A DNA stretch of 64,000 nucleotides from Diprion similis (taxonomy: Eukaryota > Arthropoda > Insecta > Hymenoptera > Diprionidae): assembly GCF_021155765.1 (NCBI RefSeq), contig NC_060108.1, forward strand, positions 8,839,425 through 8,903,424, in the 5' to 3' direction. This document shows, piece after piece, positions 24,801 through 34,133 of the stretch (positions within the stretch are counted from its first letter, which is position 1; every line of letters starts with the position of its first letter). The notes beneath the pieces are model-generated. The model was not told the DNA's origin, did no database searches, and was given only the letters and a program-made list of their open reading frames with translations. The translations under genes and the position numbers were made by a program.

Positions 24801-26789
24801 TTGGTAACGATAGTACGTACAGCGGACAGGATCAAAATTGACTTTACGGATAATGTTGCGTTGGAAATAGAATTTGGTACCTACTTTATGAATTTATAAT
24901 AATTAATATTTAGCATCTCAATAATTGAGAAGAAAAAGATGGATTGATAAGTACTTCAATACTATGCAGAATGTAAAATACATTTTTTTAGCTATTTTTC
25001 GTCTCATTTCCAAAAAGTTATATTACTGAAAGACAGTTTTAACATCTTATGAAAATTTTCAATAAATACACAAGACTTTTGTTCTAGATTTCAGTTAATT
25101 TGCACCGAACCTCATCGCAGATCCATTTTCATTATTCATTTTCATATTTGTTGAACAACTTGCGTAATTTTTCTCAATTAAAACCTAATGAGCGCTTCTA
25201 AATGTTGGGAAAAAACTCATGAAATAGGTTCAGCCTTTGAGATATCTTCATAAAGCTTCTTCCAAAGAGAGAGAGTTTTATAGAATATTTTGGATGTTTT
25301 CAAAACTTGAAACATTGAATTTGTTCAATTCGCAATTTTAGAAGTGCACAACAAAGCCAAAAAATTCTTCGTAGGGACATTTTTGAAACGATTGGAATTA
25401 AAAATGAAGTAGTGTCAAATTTTTCCTAAATGTTTGTATCTCAAAGTTGAATTCCTAAAAAAATTTGAAAAAGTAAATTGAACATCTTAGAGATGCCACT
25501 CTTGCCTACAAAATATTTGATATATTCAGGTACATGTAAACGTTACTCGTTCATGCAAGATTGACTTTTCTTTCTTCGTTGTATAATTCCGGCGTACATA
25601 TTTCTCGTACAGGACTCTCTCAACTTATCAATTTCACGATGACGACGGTATGTTACCAACGTTTTGCACGTGATAGTTGTTGATTATGAAGAACTTCTTA
25701 TACCGGCCTGGTCAGTTACTTGGTCAATAATACGTGAAACTGATTATACCCCCAAACCCGCCCAGACCCGCCGAACTGTTACGAAAAATAACCCAGGGTT
25801 ATGAGTCTTTACATATCCTCAGTCAACGCTATAGCTACATGAAATGAATTAAAAAGTAAATTTTAATCAGCAGAAATTACAGCATTCTATTATCAAGTCA
25901 CACACAATAGCTGAAACATCTTAATAGCTAACAGCACTGAAAAAACACAGTGTAGTCTATTATGATTGTGAACGGTGAAGTTAGGGCTTGATTCTATAAC
26001 ATGGTAAACTTGAATGGCATTTTTGGATTCTGCTATCCTAATATATACGAGCCTTCCATGTCAACTAGTATAACGATTTTCGCTTACCATTTTTGATTCG
26101 CTTCGCGATATTAATATCATACTCCAATTTCGAAAAAGCACTTCTGAATTTATTCAGATTTTTTTATTCAACCGTTGATTTCTTATCATTATTCAGATCC
26201 ATCTTAAAATCGACCCTTTCAAAAACCTCGAAACATTCTGAAAATTTTTTTTTTTCCGATCATTTTCTTTGACACTCATCCGATGATGTAATAATTTTTC
26301 CTTCAGCACTTGAACATTTTGAAGAAACAAAATCACCATGTTTTAATGTTTCGAAGCTTTCAAAAACTTCTCGAAAATTTTTTTTCGTCACGAGTTTGGG
26401 TCAAAAGATTCAGAACTGAACACAAAATTTTCGTTTCTTTTTTTGAGAATTCTTAGAACGTTGATTTATGCGGGTATTGTGTTTGTTCAAGATGTTCAAA
26501 GTTCTGAAAAAAGATCGTTCCAACGTGAAACGAAAATGATCAGATTGAAAAATAACACTGTTGGGAATCTTTTCAGATTTTTAATAAAGGCTGATTCCGA
26601 AATGCATCCAGAAAAATGGTTTGTTATTTTCAAATAAAACCTTCTATTTAAAGTACATTTACTTGAATGAAAGAATTTTTTCTTCCGATCAAGTGAATGA
26701 CCTGTTGCTCCAAATAAAGGCATCCACTGATGCCAACTCAAAAACTGTATTAGAACAATAATTTATTGGTAACAAATAAAACTCTTCAC
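21810..26789. other. 5-kb AT-rich stretch without a recognisable gene
   Basis: No frame longer than about 80 codons shows a recognisable motif, and I found no splice-bounded exon, RNA gene or element end. Two TGAAGTTAG motifs (complement of CTAACTTCA) occur at 22,694 and about 25,976. Confidence 0.5.
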
Positions 26790-26933
26790 TTGAAATCCTT
26801 TTATTTGAACTCAATCAGTTTTTCTCGTAATGAAAAAAATGCTGTTTTCTTCCAAATAGTGTAATTTAGTGGCGTCGAATAAAAAGCTCCTTTCTGAAAA
26901 ATGAATAATTCTTTGAAACAGATTTCTCAATCA
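26790..26933 (+). repeat. left remnant of the ~142-bp tandem repeat hosting the Maverick
   Basis: The sequence ending AAACAGATTTCTCAATCA matches the repeat units on the far side of the element (TTCTCGATCA there). The shared GTGGCGTCGAATAAAAAGCT and CTGAAAAATGAATAATTC show that the insertion split one repeat array. Confidence 0.8.
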
Positions 26934-27640
26934 AGTAGTAGAACAAGGAGAGTTCTGCGTATAGATTCCTGTTACCGACACTTACCGACATTTTCCCCAG
27001 ACTCAAACCCTTTCCCCGCGATGACGTCACAGTCCGCTGTACCGACCGAAGATCAAAATGGCGCTACCTTTTTATCGATCGAAGGTTTGACCTTACCGAC
27101 AGTGTTATCAGCCGAAGGTCAAAATCTTGCTGCTTTACCGACCGTTTTATCGACCGAAGGTCAAAATCACGCGACTTCACCATTGGTCTCGCTGTCATCC
27201 CCCCTACCGACGGTCGAGGTATAGTGGAGACGCAAACCCTTCTGTTCCCAACGTACCCATCTCAGGAATGTTTCGGTTAACCTTGAGCGGCTTGCAGTCT
27301 GATATTCGACACCCTACATTCCTCAAATATCAGCTCCGAGAATTGTTTTCGATAACCCGATATCAACCACCTAACATTCGACAATTAATAGTTCCGAGAA
27401 TGGCTAGGGTGAACCACGATATTTGACACCCTACATTCCACAATTAACAGTTCCGAGAATTGTTTTCGGTAACCCGATATCAACCACCTAACATTCGACA
27501 ATTAATAGTTCCGAGAATGGCTGGGGTGAACCACGTGACATTCCGTTCCCACGATATCGAACCACGTGTCATTCTTATCAAAAGTCCGAAGTCTGAAGTG
27601 ATTTTAACCATGTGACATTCTTTTCCCCTCTCCACCAAAT
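26934..27640 (+). repeat. left terminal inverted repeat of the Maverick
   Basis: About 707 bp, inverted relative to 39,433-40,061. It contains several CCGAAGGTCAAAAT-type short repeats. This arm also carries an internal tandem duplication of about 117 bp (27,301-27,417 and 27,418-27,534) that the right arm lacks. Confidence 0.9.
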
Positions 27641-27876
27641 TTCAAAACGCAAGTGGGGGAGCAGTGTTATAAGAGTTGGGACCGCAAAGGTCAGCGTCAG
27701 TTTGAAGCTGTTCTTCGTGAAAAGTACTCCGCAACAACAACAACGTGAATTCAAGAAGCGTCTACAACTTTTAATCAAGAATATCGAAGAAGTAAAACAA
27801 CTCCTAAAAATCAGATCCGAACTGCATCAACTCACAAGAAGATTTGAAGCAATACGACTCAACAGTAACCATCATC

Positions 27877-28185
27877 ATGGACTTCACAAAATTGAATGAA
27901 ATCGCACGCTTGGAGACTTTCTTGCCATTGAAAAATCTGGCAGACCTTGACGAATACTACGAGTACGGAGTAAGCAGTGTTCGTCGAGTGAAAACGAAGA
28001 TCGGCGACAAAGTAGTTGCAGACTTGGAGGATTCCTTTACCATTTTTCTTCCAAACCGGTTGAATAAAGCCCTCCAAGAAGACGAAGAGCTGTTCCAGAA
28101 GGTGATCACAGCCTGTAAGGATGCACGATTGCGCATACGCTACCTTGGTGGACCGTATGGCCAACTTGAATTTATTTATGTATGA
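27877..28185 (+). CDS. small conserved-style Maverick protein, 102 aa
   Basis: I chose the ATG at 27,877 (MDFTKLNEIARL). The frame also opens upstream at a TTG. The product has a central LEDSFTIFLPNRLNKAL and ends LGGPYGQLEFIYV, with no membrane segment or signal peptide. It is the first rightward frame inside the left terminal repeat. Similar small proteins with a FLP.R...L core occur in insect genomes. I do not recognise a proven function; a nucleic-acid-binding role is possible but unsupported. Confidence 0.6.
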   Translation: MDFTKLNEIARLETFLPLKNLADLDEYYEYGVSSVRRVKTKIGDKVVADLEDSFTIFLPNRLNKALQEDEELFQKVITACKDARLRIRYLGGPYGQLEFIYV

Positions 28186-28414
28186 TCTACACATCACGTA
28201 TATCCACTACCTTGTAAAAGTCATGCGTTCCATAAAAAAATAAATGAAATTATTATGCGTTTATCATTTAGCGTAAAACCTTCCTCCTCCTGATAATGAT
28301 ATTAGTATGGGAGAAATTATACTCTAAACAGCGAAAGGTGAGGCATCAAATTAATGCATAAATATTTTAAAAAAAGCTTTATTGAAATTAATTTATAACG
28401 TTAGTACAATAATT

Positions 28415-29011
28415 TTATTCAACAGTATCGTAACCAGGATGATATTTCCGCCAGGAATGCGGGATCGTTCTTGTAGATGCTTCTGCGCAGTAGCACAAAT
28501 CGCTCACCGTCGCCATCCGTACAACATGGTGATTCAGTAACCAATTTTGGAGTAACATGACGTTTCGAGCTGCACAGTTTGCGTTGGGTATTGTGTGCTC
28601 GTCACATCGTACATGTACAGCTGAAGTTTTTTGAATGGTTTGAAGCGATGGACAGCCTAAGTCCAGCAAATCGATGATTTGAACTTTGGGGACAATTTGA
28701 AGCAGCCAATCTCGTTTTTCTTCTCCCTTCACGTACACCCTGCGAGCTTTACTCAGCTCGTATTCAATTGTCCATTCCACTTTCTCGAACGGTATATTTC
28801 CACAGCTCCAAGGTAGACCGTGAAAATTGCGTTGCAACCATGAATTTTGGCTTTTATATTTGACGTGTAGACAGTCCCATTCGTAAGGTGGCTTGAAGAG
28901 AAACGTCGATGGAGGTGCTTCCGAGTAGATTGAAATGACAGCCAATTCTTTCAACGTGAAGGAGTTGTCGCAAGGTCTACGGAAGCCTTGTATGACAACG
29001 ATGAGCTCCAT
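28415..29011 (-). CDS. conserved Maverick protein of unknown function, 198 aa
   Basis: Starts at an ATG (MELIVVIQGFRR) 54 bp downstream of the capsid-gene stop on the same strand. It belongs to a type seen repeatedly in arthropod Polintons: an N-terminal (V)xIQGF, a central NFHGLPWSCG, VKGEEKRDWL, and a Cys/His-rich C-terminal part (CDEHTIPNANCAARN). The Asp that often stands in the N-terminal VDIQGF version is Val here. The order of acidic and His residues could suggest an RNase-H-like fold, but that is inference. The frame is intact and sits at the distal end of the leftward capsid block. Confidence 0.7.
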   Translation of the reverse strand: MELIVVIQGFRRPCDNSFTLKELAVISIYSEAPPSTFLFKPPYEWDCLHVKYKSQNSWLQRNFHGLPWSCGNIPFEKVEWTIEYELSKARRVYVKGEEKRDWLLQIVPKVQIIDLLDLGCPSLQTIQKTSAVHVRCDEHTIPNANCAARNVMLLQNWLLNHHVVRMATVSDLCYCAEASTRTIPHSWRKYHPGYDTVE

Positions 29012-29048
29012 GTTTCAACTGTGAGAGGTGGTGGGAATTGGACAGCTT

Positions 29049-30266
29049 TTATACCAACTTTTTCACCCCACCACTGAGTGGGTTGTATTCAACGATTCGA
29101 TCGTGAACACTCAAGCAGTACGCAGATGTTTCAGCGGGAAAGTTGGCTTTAGCTTCAAATTCAAGGCGGATGTCAACGGGTCCGTACTTCAAGGATTCGT
29201 TTTGTTTTGAACAGTCAATAACGAATAAGGGAGCCTTCTGAAGAAATTCACTCCTTGTCAGCAACGGCTCGGGGTTCTTGTCGTGGTAGGTAGCTTGGAA
29301 GTTTGCGTACATCTCGTACAAGAGTGCGTACAGATTACGACTCATGTTTAGGTTCAGGTTACCGTACGGATAAGATTGTGAGTTTAAAAACAGCTTGACG
29401 TCCGTGACATTGCAATGATCGAAATGACTTGCGTTTTTGCCGATCTTGTTCTTTCGACTTGTTTGGAAGGCCAAAATTACATATCGAGGTTTTTCAAGCT
29501 GAGTGGAAGTTTTCACAGTCCAAACGTGTTTCGATGTAGTGGGAAGTAAAAGATATTCGTACAATTCCCAACTGCGGAAGCTCATCGAAATAGGCGGGTC
29601 TTTCTCAACGAAATTCAGCAGGTCAACTTTTTTCTGATCCGCAAGTTTCAAATACGGTACGAGCCATTCCGCTGTATTGATCACGATTTTGTATTCCTCC
29701 TCTTGACTCTGCACAATCGCGTTCACATCAGTTTTGGATCTCGTTAAAATCAACTCGTGTTTGGCATTGACAACGATCTTGCGGTAGTCTTCAGCGAAAC
29801 CCAGTATCGTGCTGAGCGGTATCAATACGTCAAAATTACCCTCGGCATCGGTTAATTTTTTCTTCTCTTCCACGTCAAGCCATCCTGCGTTCTCCATTAG
29901 CCAACTCTGACCAGGGTTCAGAGAAGCGTAACCCTTCATTAGACTTGTCAAGCCAACATTCTTGCTTCTGTCGATCTCAACCGCATTAATTTCGTAGCGA
30001 ATTTCTTCAAATAAATGACAGATGGCGTTGTTTACGAACTGCGTGTTCACAGTCGCTGTTCCGTCAGCTTTTAAGAGTCGTCCGTGGATATGGACCGAAC
30101 TTTTGCCGGGTAATATGCATAAATCCTGATGCTGAACGGTGATTCGAATTTCATCGCTGTTGTTGAATGTTGACGAGGCGTAAGGTTTGTGAGCGTGAAT
30201 TTCGTAATGCGCAATGGATTCGTCGAAAATGACCGGTGTTTGAATGTTTAAGATTTCTTCTTCCAT
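29049..30266 (-). CDS. major capsid protein, double jelly-roll type
   Basis: I take the ATG at 30,266 (MEEEILNIQTPVIF), giving 405 aa; the frame also opens at a TTG 63 bp upstream. It matches the Polinton capsid family often annotated in insects as F54H12.2-like. Visible features are an N-terminal strand-rich half (QHQDLCILPGKSSVHIHGRL), a middle with NPGQSWLMENAGWLD, and a C-terminal half with YPYGNLNLNMSRN and YEMYANFQ. No transmembrane segment is present. It would assemble the icosahedral shell with the minor capsid protein at 30,481-31,167. The frame is uninterrupted. The double-jelly-roll fold is known for the family, not demonstrated here. Confidence 0.85.
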   Translation of the reverse strand: MEEEILNIQTPVIFDESIAHYEIHAHKPYASSTFNNSDEIRITVQHQDLCILPGKSSVHIHGRLLKADGTATVNTQFVNNAICHLFEEIRYEINAVEIDRSKNVGLTSLMKGYASLNPGQSWLMENAGWLDVEEKKKLTDAEGNFDVLIPLSTILGFAEDYRKIVVNAKHELILTRSKTDVNAIVQSQEEEYKIVINTAEWLVPYLKLADQKKVDLLNFVEKDPPISMSFRSWELYEYLLLPTTSKHVWTVKTSTQLEKPRYVILAFQTSRKNKIGKNASHFDHCNVTDVKLFLNSQSYPYGNLNLNMSRNLYALLYEMYANFQATYHDKNPEPLLTRSEFLQKAPLFVIDCSKQNESLKYGPVDIRLEFEAKANFPAETSAYCLSVHDRIVEYNPLSGGVKKLV

Positions 30267-30303
30267 GGTACGTAGCAGACGACGAAACAGCAAAATCGGA
30301 TTC

Positions 30304-30477
30304 TTATTTGCCGGAATTTCCTTTTCCAAAAGGTGTCAGTTTCAAGCCCAGAGCTATCAGGAACTCTACGTTCCGAGGTGTTAACGGTTCGTGAATCGAT
30401 CAATGACTGACTTGATCAGGACATGTCGACTGACTGATATGCCTATTCTTTGGATGTCTGTTATAAACGATACCCAT
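30304..30477 (-). pseudogene. small capsid-block ORF with an in-frame TGA
   Basis: An ATG at 30,477, just after the stop of the minor capsid gene, opens MGIVYNRHPKNRHISQ. The frame hits TGA at 30,402-30,400 and then continues to TAA at 30,306-30,304 with EPLTPRNVEFLIALGLKL. Short proteins ending in an LTP.N..FL..LG motif occur in this position in other Polintons, so I read this as one small gene with a premature stop. Its function is unknown. Confidence 0.45.
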
Positions 30478-30480
30478 CGT

Positions 30481-31167
30481 TTATTGCGATTTGATGTGTA
30501 GTCTCACAGTTATAACTTCACCACGAAAATTAACCAAGTCTCCGTCTTGATCCACTAACCGAAGCTGAACGTGATCTATGGTCCTGACGGTGATCGGAAG
30601 GTAAATGACGTGCGACGGCACTTCCACGATCTTATATCCTGGTGGGACGGTTGGAAAAAATTCGTGAATAGTGTGTACTTTACGTCCATTGACATAGGCA
30701 CCCGTTGTAATGCTGCACTCAACTCGCAACGCGTTGACCTTGAGTATAGTTACAGGCACGACTGATTTGTGAGTTCTATCAGCCTCCAATACACGTGGTG
30801 TGAATCCCAAAAGCTGAGCAATGGAATCGTTCGGTTCAAAGTTTAGACTGCAGTTGCATGTGATTTCGCTGCGTAATGTGTTATTGTTGGGCTTAATGTC
30901 GAGCCTGATGCTAGTATTTTTTAGCACGTTTTGAAGATACTTCTCTATGTCTTCGATCTCGTAGCTGCCGGTAGGTATAGTGATCACTCTATCAGCCACG
31001 TAAATTTTATTGTGACCAACATCAACGTTGGGGATTGAATTAAAGGTCAACAATTCTACCAAACCAAGAGCATAACTTTTATCACAAGCAAGTTCAATCG
31101 GAGGAAAATATTGCGCTTCGAGAATCGAAGAGGTTCCCGAAATTGTTAACGTTAGTGAATCATCCAT
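30481..31167 (-). CDS. minor capsid (penton-like) protein, single jelly roll, 228 aa
   Basis: Starts at ATG (MDDSLTLTISGTSS) and runs uninterrupted. The family signature is clear: an N-terminal half with QYFPPIELACDKSYALGLV and FNSIPNVD, then ITIPTGSYEIEDIEKYL, and a C-terminal strand region with RLVDQDGDLVNFRGEVI. Polintons use this protein at the capsid vertices. It lies between the protease (31,198-31,578) and the major capsid gene, all on the same strand and tightly packed, which suggests co-expression as a late-like block. Confidence 0.85.
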   Translation of the reverse strand: MDDSLTLTISGTSSILEAQYFPPIELACDKSYALGLVELLTFNSIPNVDVGHNKIYVADRVITIPTGSYEIEDIEKYLQNVLKNTSIRLDIKPNNNTLRSEITCNCSLNFEPNDSIAQLLGFTPRVLEADRTHKSVVPVTILKVNALRVECSITTGAYVNGRKVHTIHEFFPTVPPGYKIVEVPSHVIYLPITVRTIDHVQLRLVDQDGDLVNFRGEVITVRLHIKSQ

Positions 31168-31197
31168 GGTTGCGAGTGATAGACTGGCTGTGTTGAA

Positions 31198-31578
31198 TTA
31201 TGCACCATACTTATATAGCTCACCGCTCAAAAATTTCAAGCACAAATGTCCGCATTCAAATGTATCATAATCCTGGTACCTTTCATGATTGTATTTAACG
31301 CTACCAATACCGAGATATTTGATGAGGTCCGAGGGTGGTTGAAGGTTACCGAAACTGTCAAAGTAATCGATGTTACTGTCACGTTTCTTGTACGCAACCC
31401 AGTGTGTTCCCGGACCCTCTTTGTCGTCAAGGTTGACTATAGCTGACTCGTTTTTTCGTGTACCGTTTTTGGGCATTTCGTTCCGCATAAAAACACCGCG
31501 GAAATACGGTATCTTGAAGATTTTTGCATATTTCAACAAGTCCCAATCGGTCAACGCTCGACGTGGTAGCTTCGCATC
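31198..31578 (-). CDS. adenovirus-type cysteine protease domain, no ATG start
   Basis: The domain shows the catalytic set of adenain-like (Ulp1-fold) proteases. Numbered from a TTG at 31,554, these are His51 (GTHWVAY), Asp66 (YFDSFGN), Gln94 (YQDYD) and Cys101 (CGHLCLKFL). FRGVFMRNEMPKN precedes them. The enzyme would cleave capsid precursors. The frame has no upstream ATG; the first ATG is inside the domain. It is entered exactly by a -1 shift at A AAA AAC, immediately before the TAG that ends the upstream PX-like frame. It may therefore be the C-terminal part of a polyprotein, made by frameshifting or separated by a one-base indel. The catalytic residues are intact. Confidence 0.8.
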   Translation of the reverse strand, partial: DAKLPRRALTDWDLLKYAKIFKIPYFRGVFMRNEMPKNGTRKNESAIVNLDDKEGPGTHWVAYKKRDSNIDYFDSFGNLQPPSDLIKYLGIGSVKYNHERYQDYDTFECGHLCLKFLSGELYKYGA

Positions 31579-31976
31579 TAGTTTTTTGGAAGATGGAGAC
31601 CGAGACCCGTTTTATACGGTTTCAAATGAAGTCCTTTACCCAAAGCGATAGCTTCCATAGTTTTGTTGTGCCGTTTGCTCTCTTCCAGTTCTCGTTTAGC
31701 AGCGCTCGCATCGTTCACAGCTTTTGCTATACCTGCCGCACCACCAGCTATCGCGCCTGTGGCACTAAGTCCAGCGAAAATAGGAATCAAGAATGGTAGA
31801 AATCCACCAACTTTTGAAGGTAGCGGTAGAACGCGCGGTGTTCGCACTTTACATTTACCACCTGCTTTTTGAACAGCGATTTCAGCCCCCTTGAGCGCAG
31901 ACTCGATAGCTACTTTTGCATCGTTGCTCGGAATCATAGATCGTTTCGCAGCATTTATAATTTTTCTTAAGGTCAC
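31578..31976 (-). CDS. PX-like virion protein with a Gly/Ala-rich hydrophobic segment
   Basis: 132 codons from a GTG; the first ATG is at 31,937 (MIPSNDAKVAIES). Residues about 57-82 form a membrane-compatible Gly/Ala stretch (LPFLIPIFAGLSATGAIAGG), followed by a charged helix (AAKRELEESKRHNK) and short GLHLKPYKTGLGLHL repeats. Such proteins lie next to the protease in Polintons and may interact with the capsid or a membrane, by analogy with adenovirus cement proteins (inference). It shares the reading frame of the PLA2-like gene upstream, from which only a TGA separates it. It ends at the A AAA AAC TAG site that leads into the protease frame. Confidence 0.65.
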   Translation of the reverse strand: MTLRKIINAAKRSMIPSNDAKVAIESALKGAEIAVQKAGGKCKVRTPRVLPLPSKVGGFLPFLIPIFAGLSATGAIAGGAAGIAKAVNDASAAKRELEESKRHNKTMEAIALGKGLHLKPYKTGLGLHLPKN

Positions 31977-31988
31977 GTTTTTCGGTTT

Positions 31989-32366
31989 TCAAATTCCCAT
32001 TCCTAGTTTCGATTTCACTTTCATTGTATTAGCTACCGCCCAAGCCGCTGCTTTCTCGCTCAAATTGGCGTCCGGTGCGAAGACCCGTTTCCACGCTTTT
32101 TCAGCCAATACCCTATCAGCCGCGTTCCTGACTTCAAGATTTTCACGATTCTGCGAGTAAGCAATGTCATGGTTCTTGCAAGCTGCGTCGAGAGGATTGA
32201 TTCCCGGATCACCTCGCGCGAGTCTCTTTGTCAACTTTGTACCAGGTCCACAGTATTGATAACCAGGTACGTGCAATTCGACTGGAAGACTGTTGATGAT
32301 TTTATTCACCAGACCTTTGCCGCGATGTTGCCGTTTGCTGCTTCGTTTACCTCTGTGCACGATCAT
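31989..32366 (-). CDS. PLA2-like domain protein (parvovirus VP1-type), 125 aa
   Basis: Starts at ATG. After a basic N-terminus (RGKRSSKRQHRGKG) comes the PLA2-like core: PGYQYCGPGTKL (calcium loop), GDPGINPLDAACK, and the catalytic pair His66-Asp67 in NHDIAY. This compact domain is shared by parvovirus VP1 N-termini, adintoviruses and Polintons, where it is thought to act on endosomal membranes during entry. The frame ends in TGA (31,991-31,989) and continues in the same frame as the PX-like protein. This suggests the two were, or are, one product. It is divergently arranged with the ATPase gene 63 bp away. Confidence 0.85.
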   Translation of the reverse strand: MIVHRGKRSSKRQHRGKGLVNKIINSLPVELHVPGYQYCGPGTKLTKRLARGDPGINPLDAACKNHDIAYSQNRENLEVRNAADRVLAEKAWKRVFAPDANLSEKAAAWAVANTMKVKSKLGMGI

Positions 32367-32429
32367 GTTCAGGCTTTGACTGACGGGAAAGGTTTGAAAC
32401 CAGGGTATTTATAGGAAATATGGTCAGTC
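32367..32429. promoter_or_regulatory. 63-bp divergent intergenic region with a TATA-like box
   Basis: The starts of the leftward PLA2-like gene and the rightward ATPase gene are only 63 bp apart. A TATTTATAGG string lies near 32,406. A compact bidirectional promoter between the two Maverick gene blocks is the simplest reading; no transcript evidence is available. Confidence 0.4.
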
Positions 32430-33140
32430 ATGTCTAAGATGCGGTTTGAGGCACAACCTACTAAGCTTCCCGTGATAAATTTCGACAAACTTTCAGAGCA
32501 AAATGTGAAAAGACAAAAACGGCATGGGGAATTACTTCCGAACAGTGTGCGTGCAATATTCTGCGGACCGTCTAATTGTGGTAAAACTAATGCGTTGCTC
32601 ACACTTATAACCCATCCCAATGGACTTAGATTTGAAAATATCTATATCTACTCAAAATCCCTTAACCAACCGAAGTACCAATTTTTGAAGCAATTGTTGG
32701 ACAACGTTGAGAATATGGAGTATTTTCCTTATACCGAGCGTGAGCAAGTGATTACACCGGACGAAGCACGACCCAACTCGATAATCGTTTTTGATGATGT
32801 AGCGTGCGAGAAGCAGGACAATATTAGAGCCTACTTCTGCATAGGCAGGCATCACGATGTTGATTGTTTCTATCTTTGTCAGACGTACGCGCGTATTCCT
32901 AAACATCTCGTGCGCGACAACGTAAACTTACTCGTGTTATTCAAACAAGACGATATGAACATGCGACACGTATGCAACTACCATGTGAACACCGATATGT
33001 CTTACATACAGTTTAAAGATGTGTGCTCCGTATGCTGGAACGGTGATAAGTACGGGTTTCTTGTGATCGACAAAGACAGCGAACCCAACCAAGGACGTTA
33101 TAGGAAGGGATTCGATTCTTTCATTAGCCTGGAAAAGTAA
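32430..33140 (+). CDS. FtsK/HerA-type packaging ATPase, 236 aa
   Basis: ATG start, uninterrupted. The Walker A motif is GPSNCGKT (residues 46-53) and Walker B is IIVFDDVA (about 118-125). An Arg/His-rich segment (YFCIGRHHDVDCFYLCQT) and a C-terminal region with NVNLLVLFKQDD follow. This is the Polinton/A32-like DNA-packaging ATPase, which would pump the genome into the capsid. It is the first gene of the rightward block, followed by the 299-aa protein after 60 bp. Confidence 0.92.
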   Translation: MSKMRFEAQPTKLPVINFDKLSEQNVKRQKRHGELLPNSVRAIFCGPSNCGKTNALLTLITHPNGLRFENIYIYSKSLNQPKYQFLKQLLDNVENMEYFPYTEREQVITPDEARPNSIIVFDDVACEKQDNIRAYFCIGRHHDVDCFYLCQTYARIPKHLVRDNVNLLVLFKQDDMNMRHVCNYHVNTDMSYIQFKDVCSVCWNGDKYGFLVIDKDSEPNQGRYRKGFDSFISLEK

Positions 33141-33200
33141 TAAAAATCTTGCGTGTCCAAACGAGAGACACAGTAGCGTTGCAGACTCAGTTGCGTCAAC

Positions 33201-34100
33201 ATGCAGAGCTCCAAAATTCCCGAGCAAAAAGAAGTCCTACATCAGATCGCTCAAACGAGTGCTGCGATCCGTCGAAAACACAGATTGCTCAAGTCGGGCA
33301 AGGAATCCACGGCTCGGAAATTGAGCGACGTTTTCAAACCAGTAGTGACTCCGTTGCGAGAACTGGTGAATGTTACAAAAGAGACGAAACCCGTGAAACA
33401 AGAAATGGCAGAAATTAAACAAGAAATAAAGCAGATGAAAAATGAAACGAACAATAAAACAGTCTCGGAAATGGATGATTCCTTTGCTTCGGCAGGAGAT
33501 GAAACAATCGTAGAAACACCTGTTGATGAAACCGAGAATGAGTATTTTGAAATGATGAGAGATGAGACGAGAAAAAGTGAATTGGATAACGTATACGGTG
33601 TACGCAACCTCTCAACCGGACTAATGATTAATGATTCGTTGATGAGTTTTGAGAGTGACCAGATCCGTATTAGGGATACGCTTTACCCAAAAACGAAGGG
33701 GTTGCTGGAACTTTTGTTCAAAAAGAAACCCGACAGGTCCTATGTGAGCGACGAAGATCGGGAAAATTATAGAAACATAATCCTCAAAACGAACGCACAT
33801 AAAAAGTATTACTCATCTGATGGAGCTGTTCGAAGCGATAACAGTTACAAATTGAGAAATGTCATTGCCGAATTGTTGGATTATTCACCATCGCCTCAGC
33901 GAAAGGGTAAAGGTCTACTTCCGCAAGCTATGATGACACGACAAGGCGTTCAAACGGAATACGTTTTCTGGGATGATCCAAACGAGTTAGTGGAGCGTCT
34001 TCGTCTACTCCTAGCATCCAAGGCGACGGGAAATCCGAGTCACAACAACGAAATAATGTCCATTATCGAAGAACTACGCGAAGCAGAAATCATTTATTAA
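33201..34100 (+). CDS. conserved Maverick protein, 299 aa, function unknown
   Basis: ATG start, intact frame. The N-terminal third is charged and predicted coiled-coil (KQEMAEIKQEIKQMKNE), followed by an acidic linker. The conserved C-terminal half has DNVYGVRNLSTG, KGLLELLFKKKPD, KTNAHKKYY, and a tail YVFWDDPNELVERL...HNNEI..IIEELREAEI. The half from DNVYGVR onward is recurrent in arthropod Polintons next to the ATPase. It is not one of the enzymes; a structural or accessory role is inferred from its place in the block. Confidence 0.75.
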   Translation: MQSSKIPEQKEVLHQIAQTSAAIRRKHRLLKSGKESTARKLSDVFKPVVTPLRELVNVTKETKPVKQEMAEIKQEIKQMKNETNNKTVSEMDDSFASAGDETIVETPVDETENEYFEMMRDETRKSELDNVYGVRNLSTGLMINDSLMSFESDQIRIRDTLYPKTKGLLELLFKKKPDRSYVSDEDRENYRNIILKTNAHKKYYSSDGAVRSDNSYKLRNVIAELLDYSPSPQRKGKGLLPQAMMTRQGVQTEYVFWDDPNELVERLRLLLASKATGNPSHNNEIMSIIEELREAEIIY

Positions 34101-34133
34101 GCAGCTCTTATCGCTTTTGCATTCATTTTCGAG

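Noticed and set aside
27612..27899. 95-codon plus frame just inside the left Maverick repeat
   Set aside because: It starts at GTG, overlaps the better 27,877 start in another phase and has no conserved motif; probably a 5' leader.
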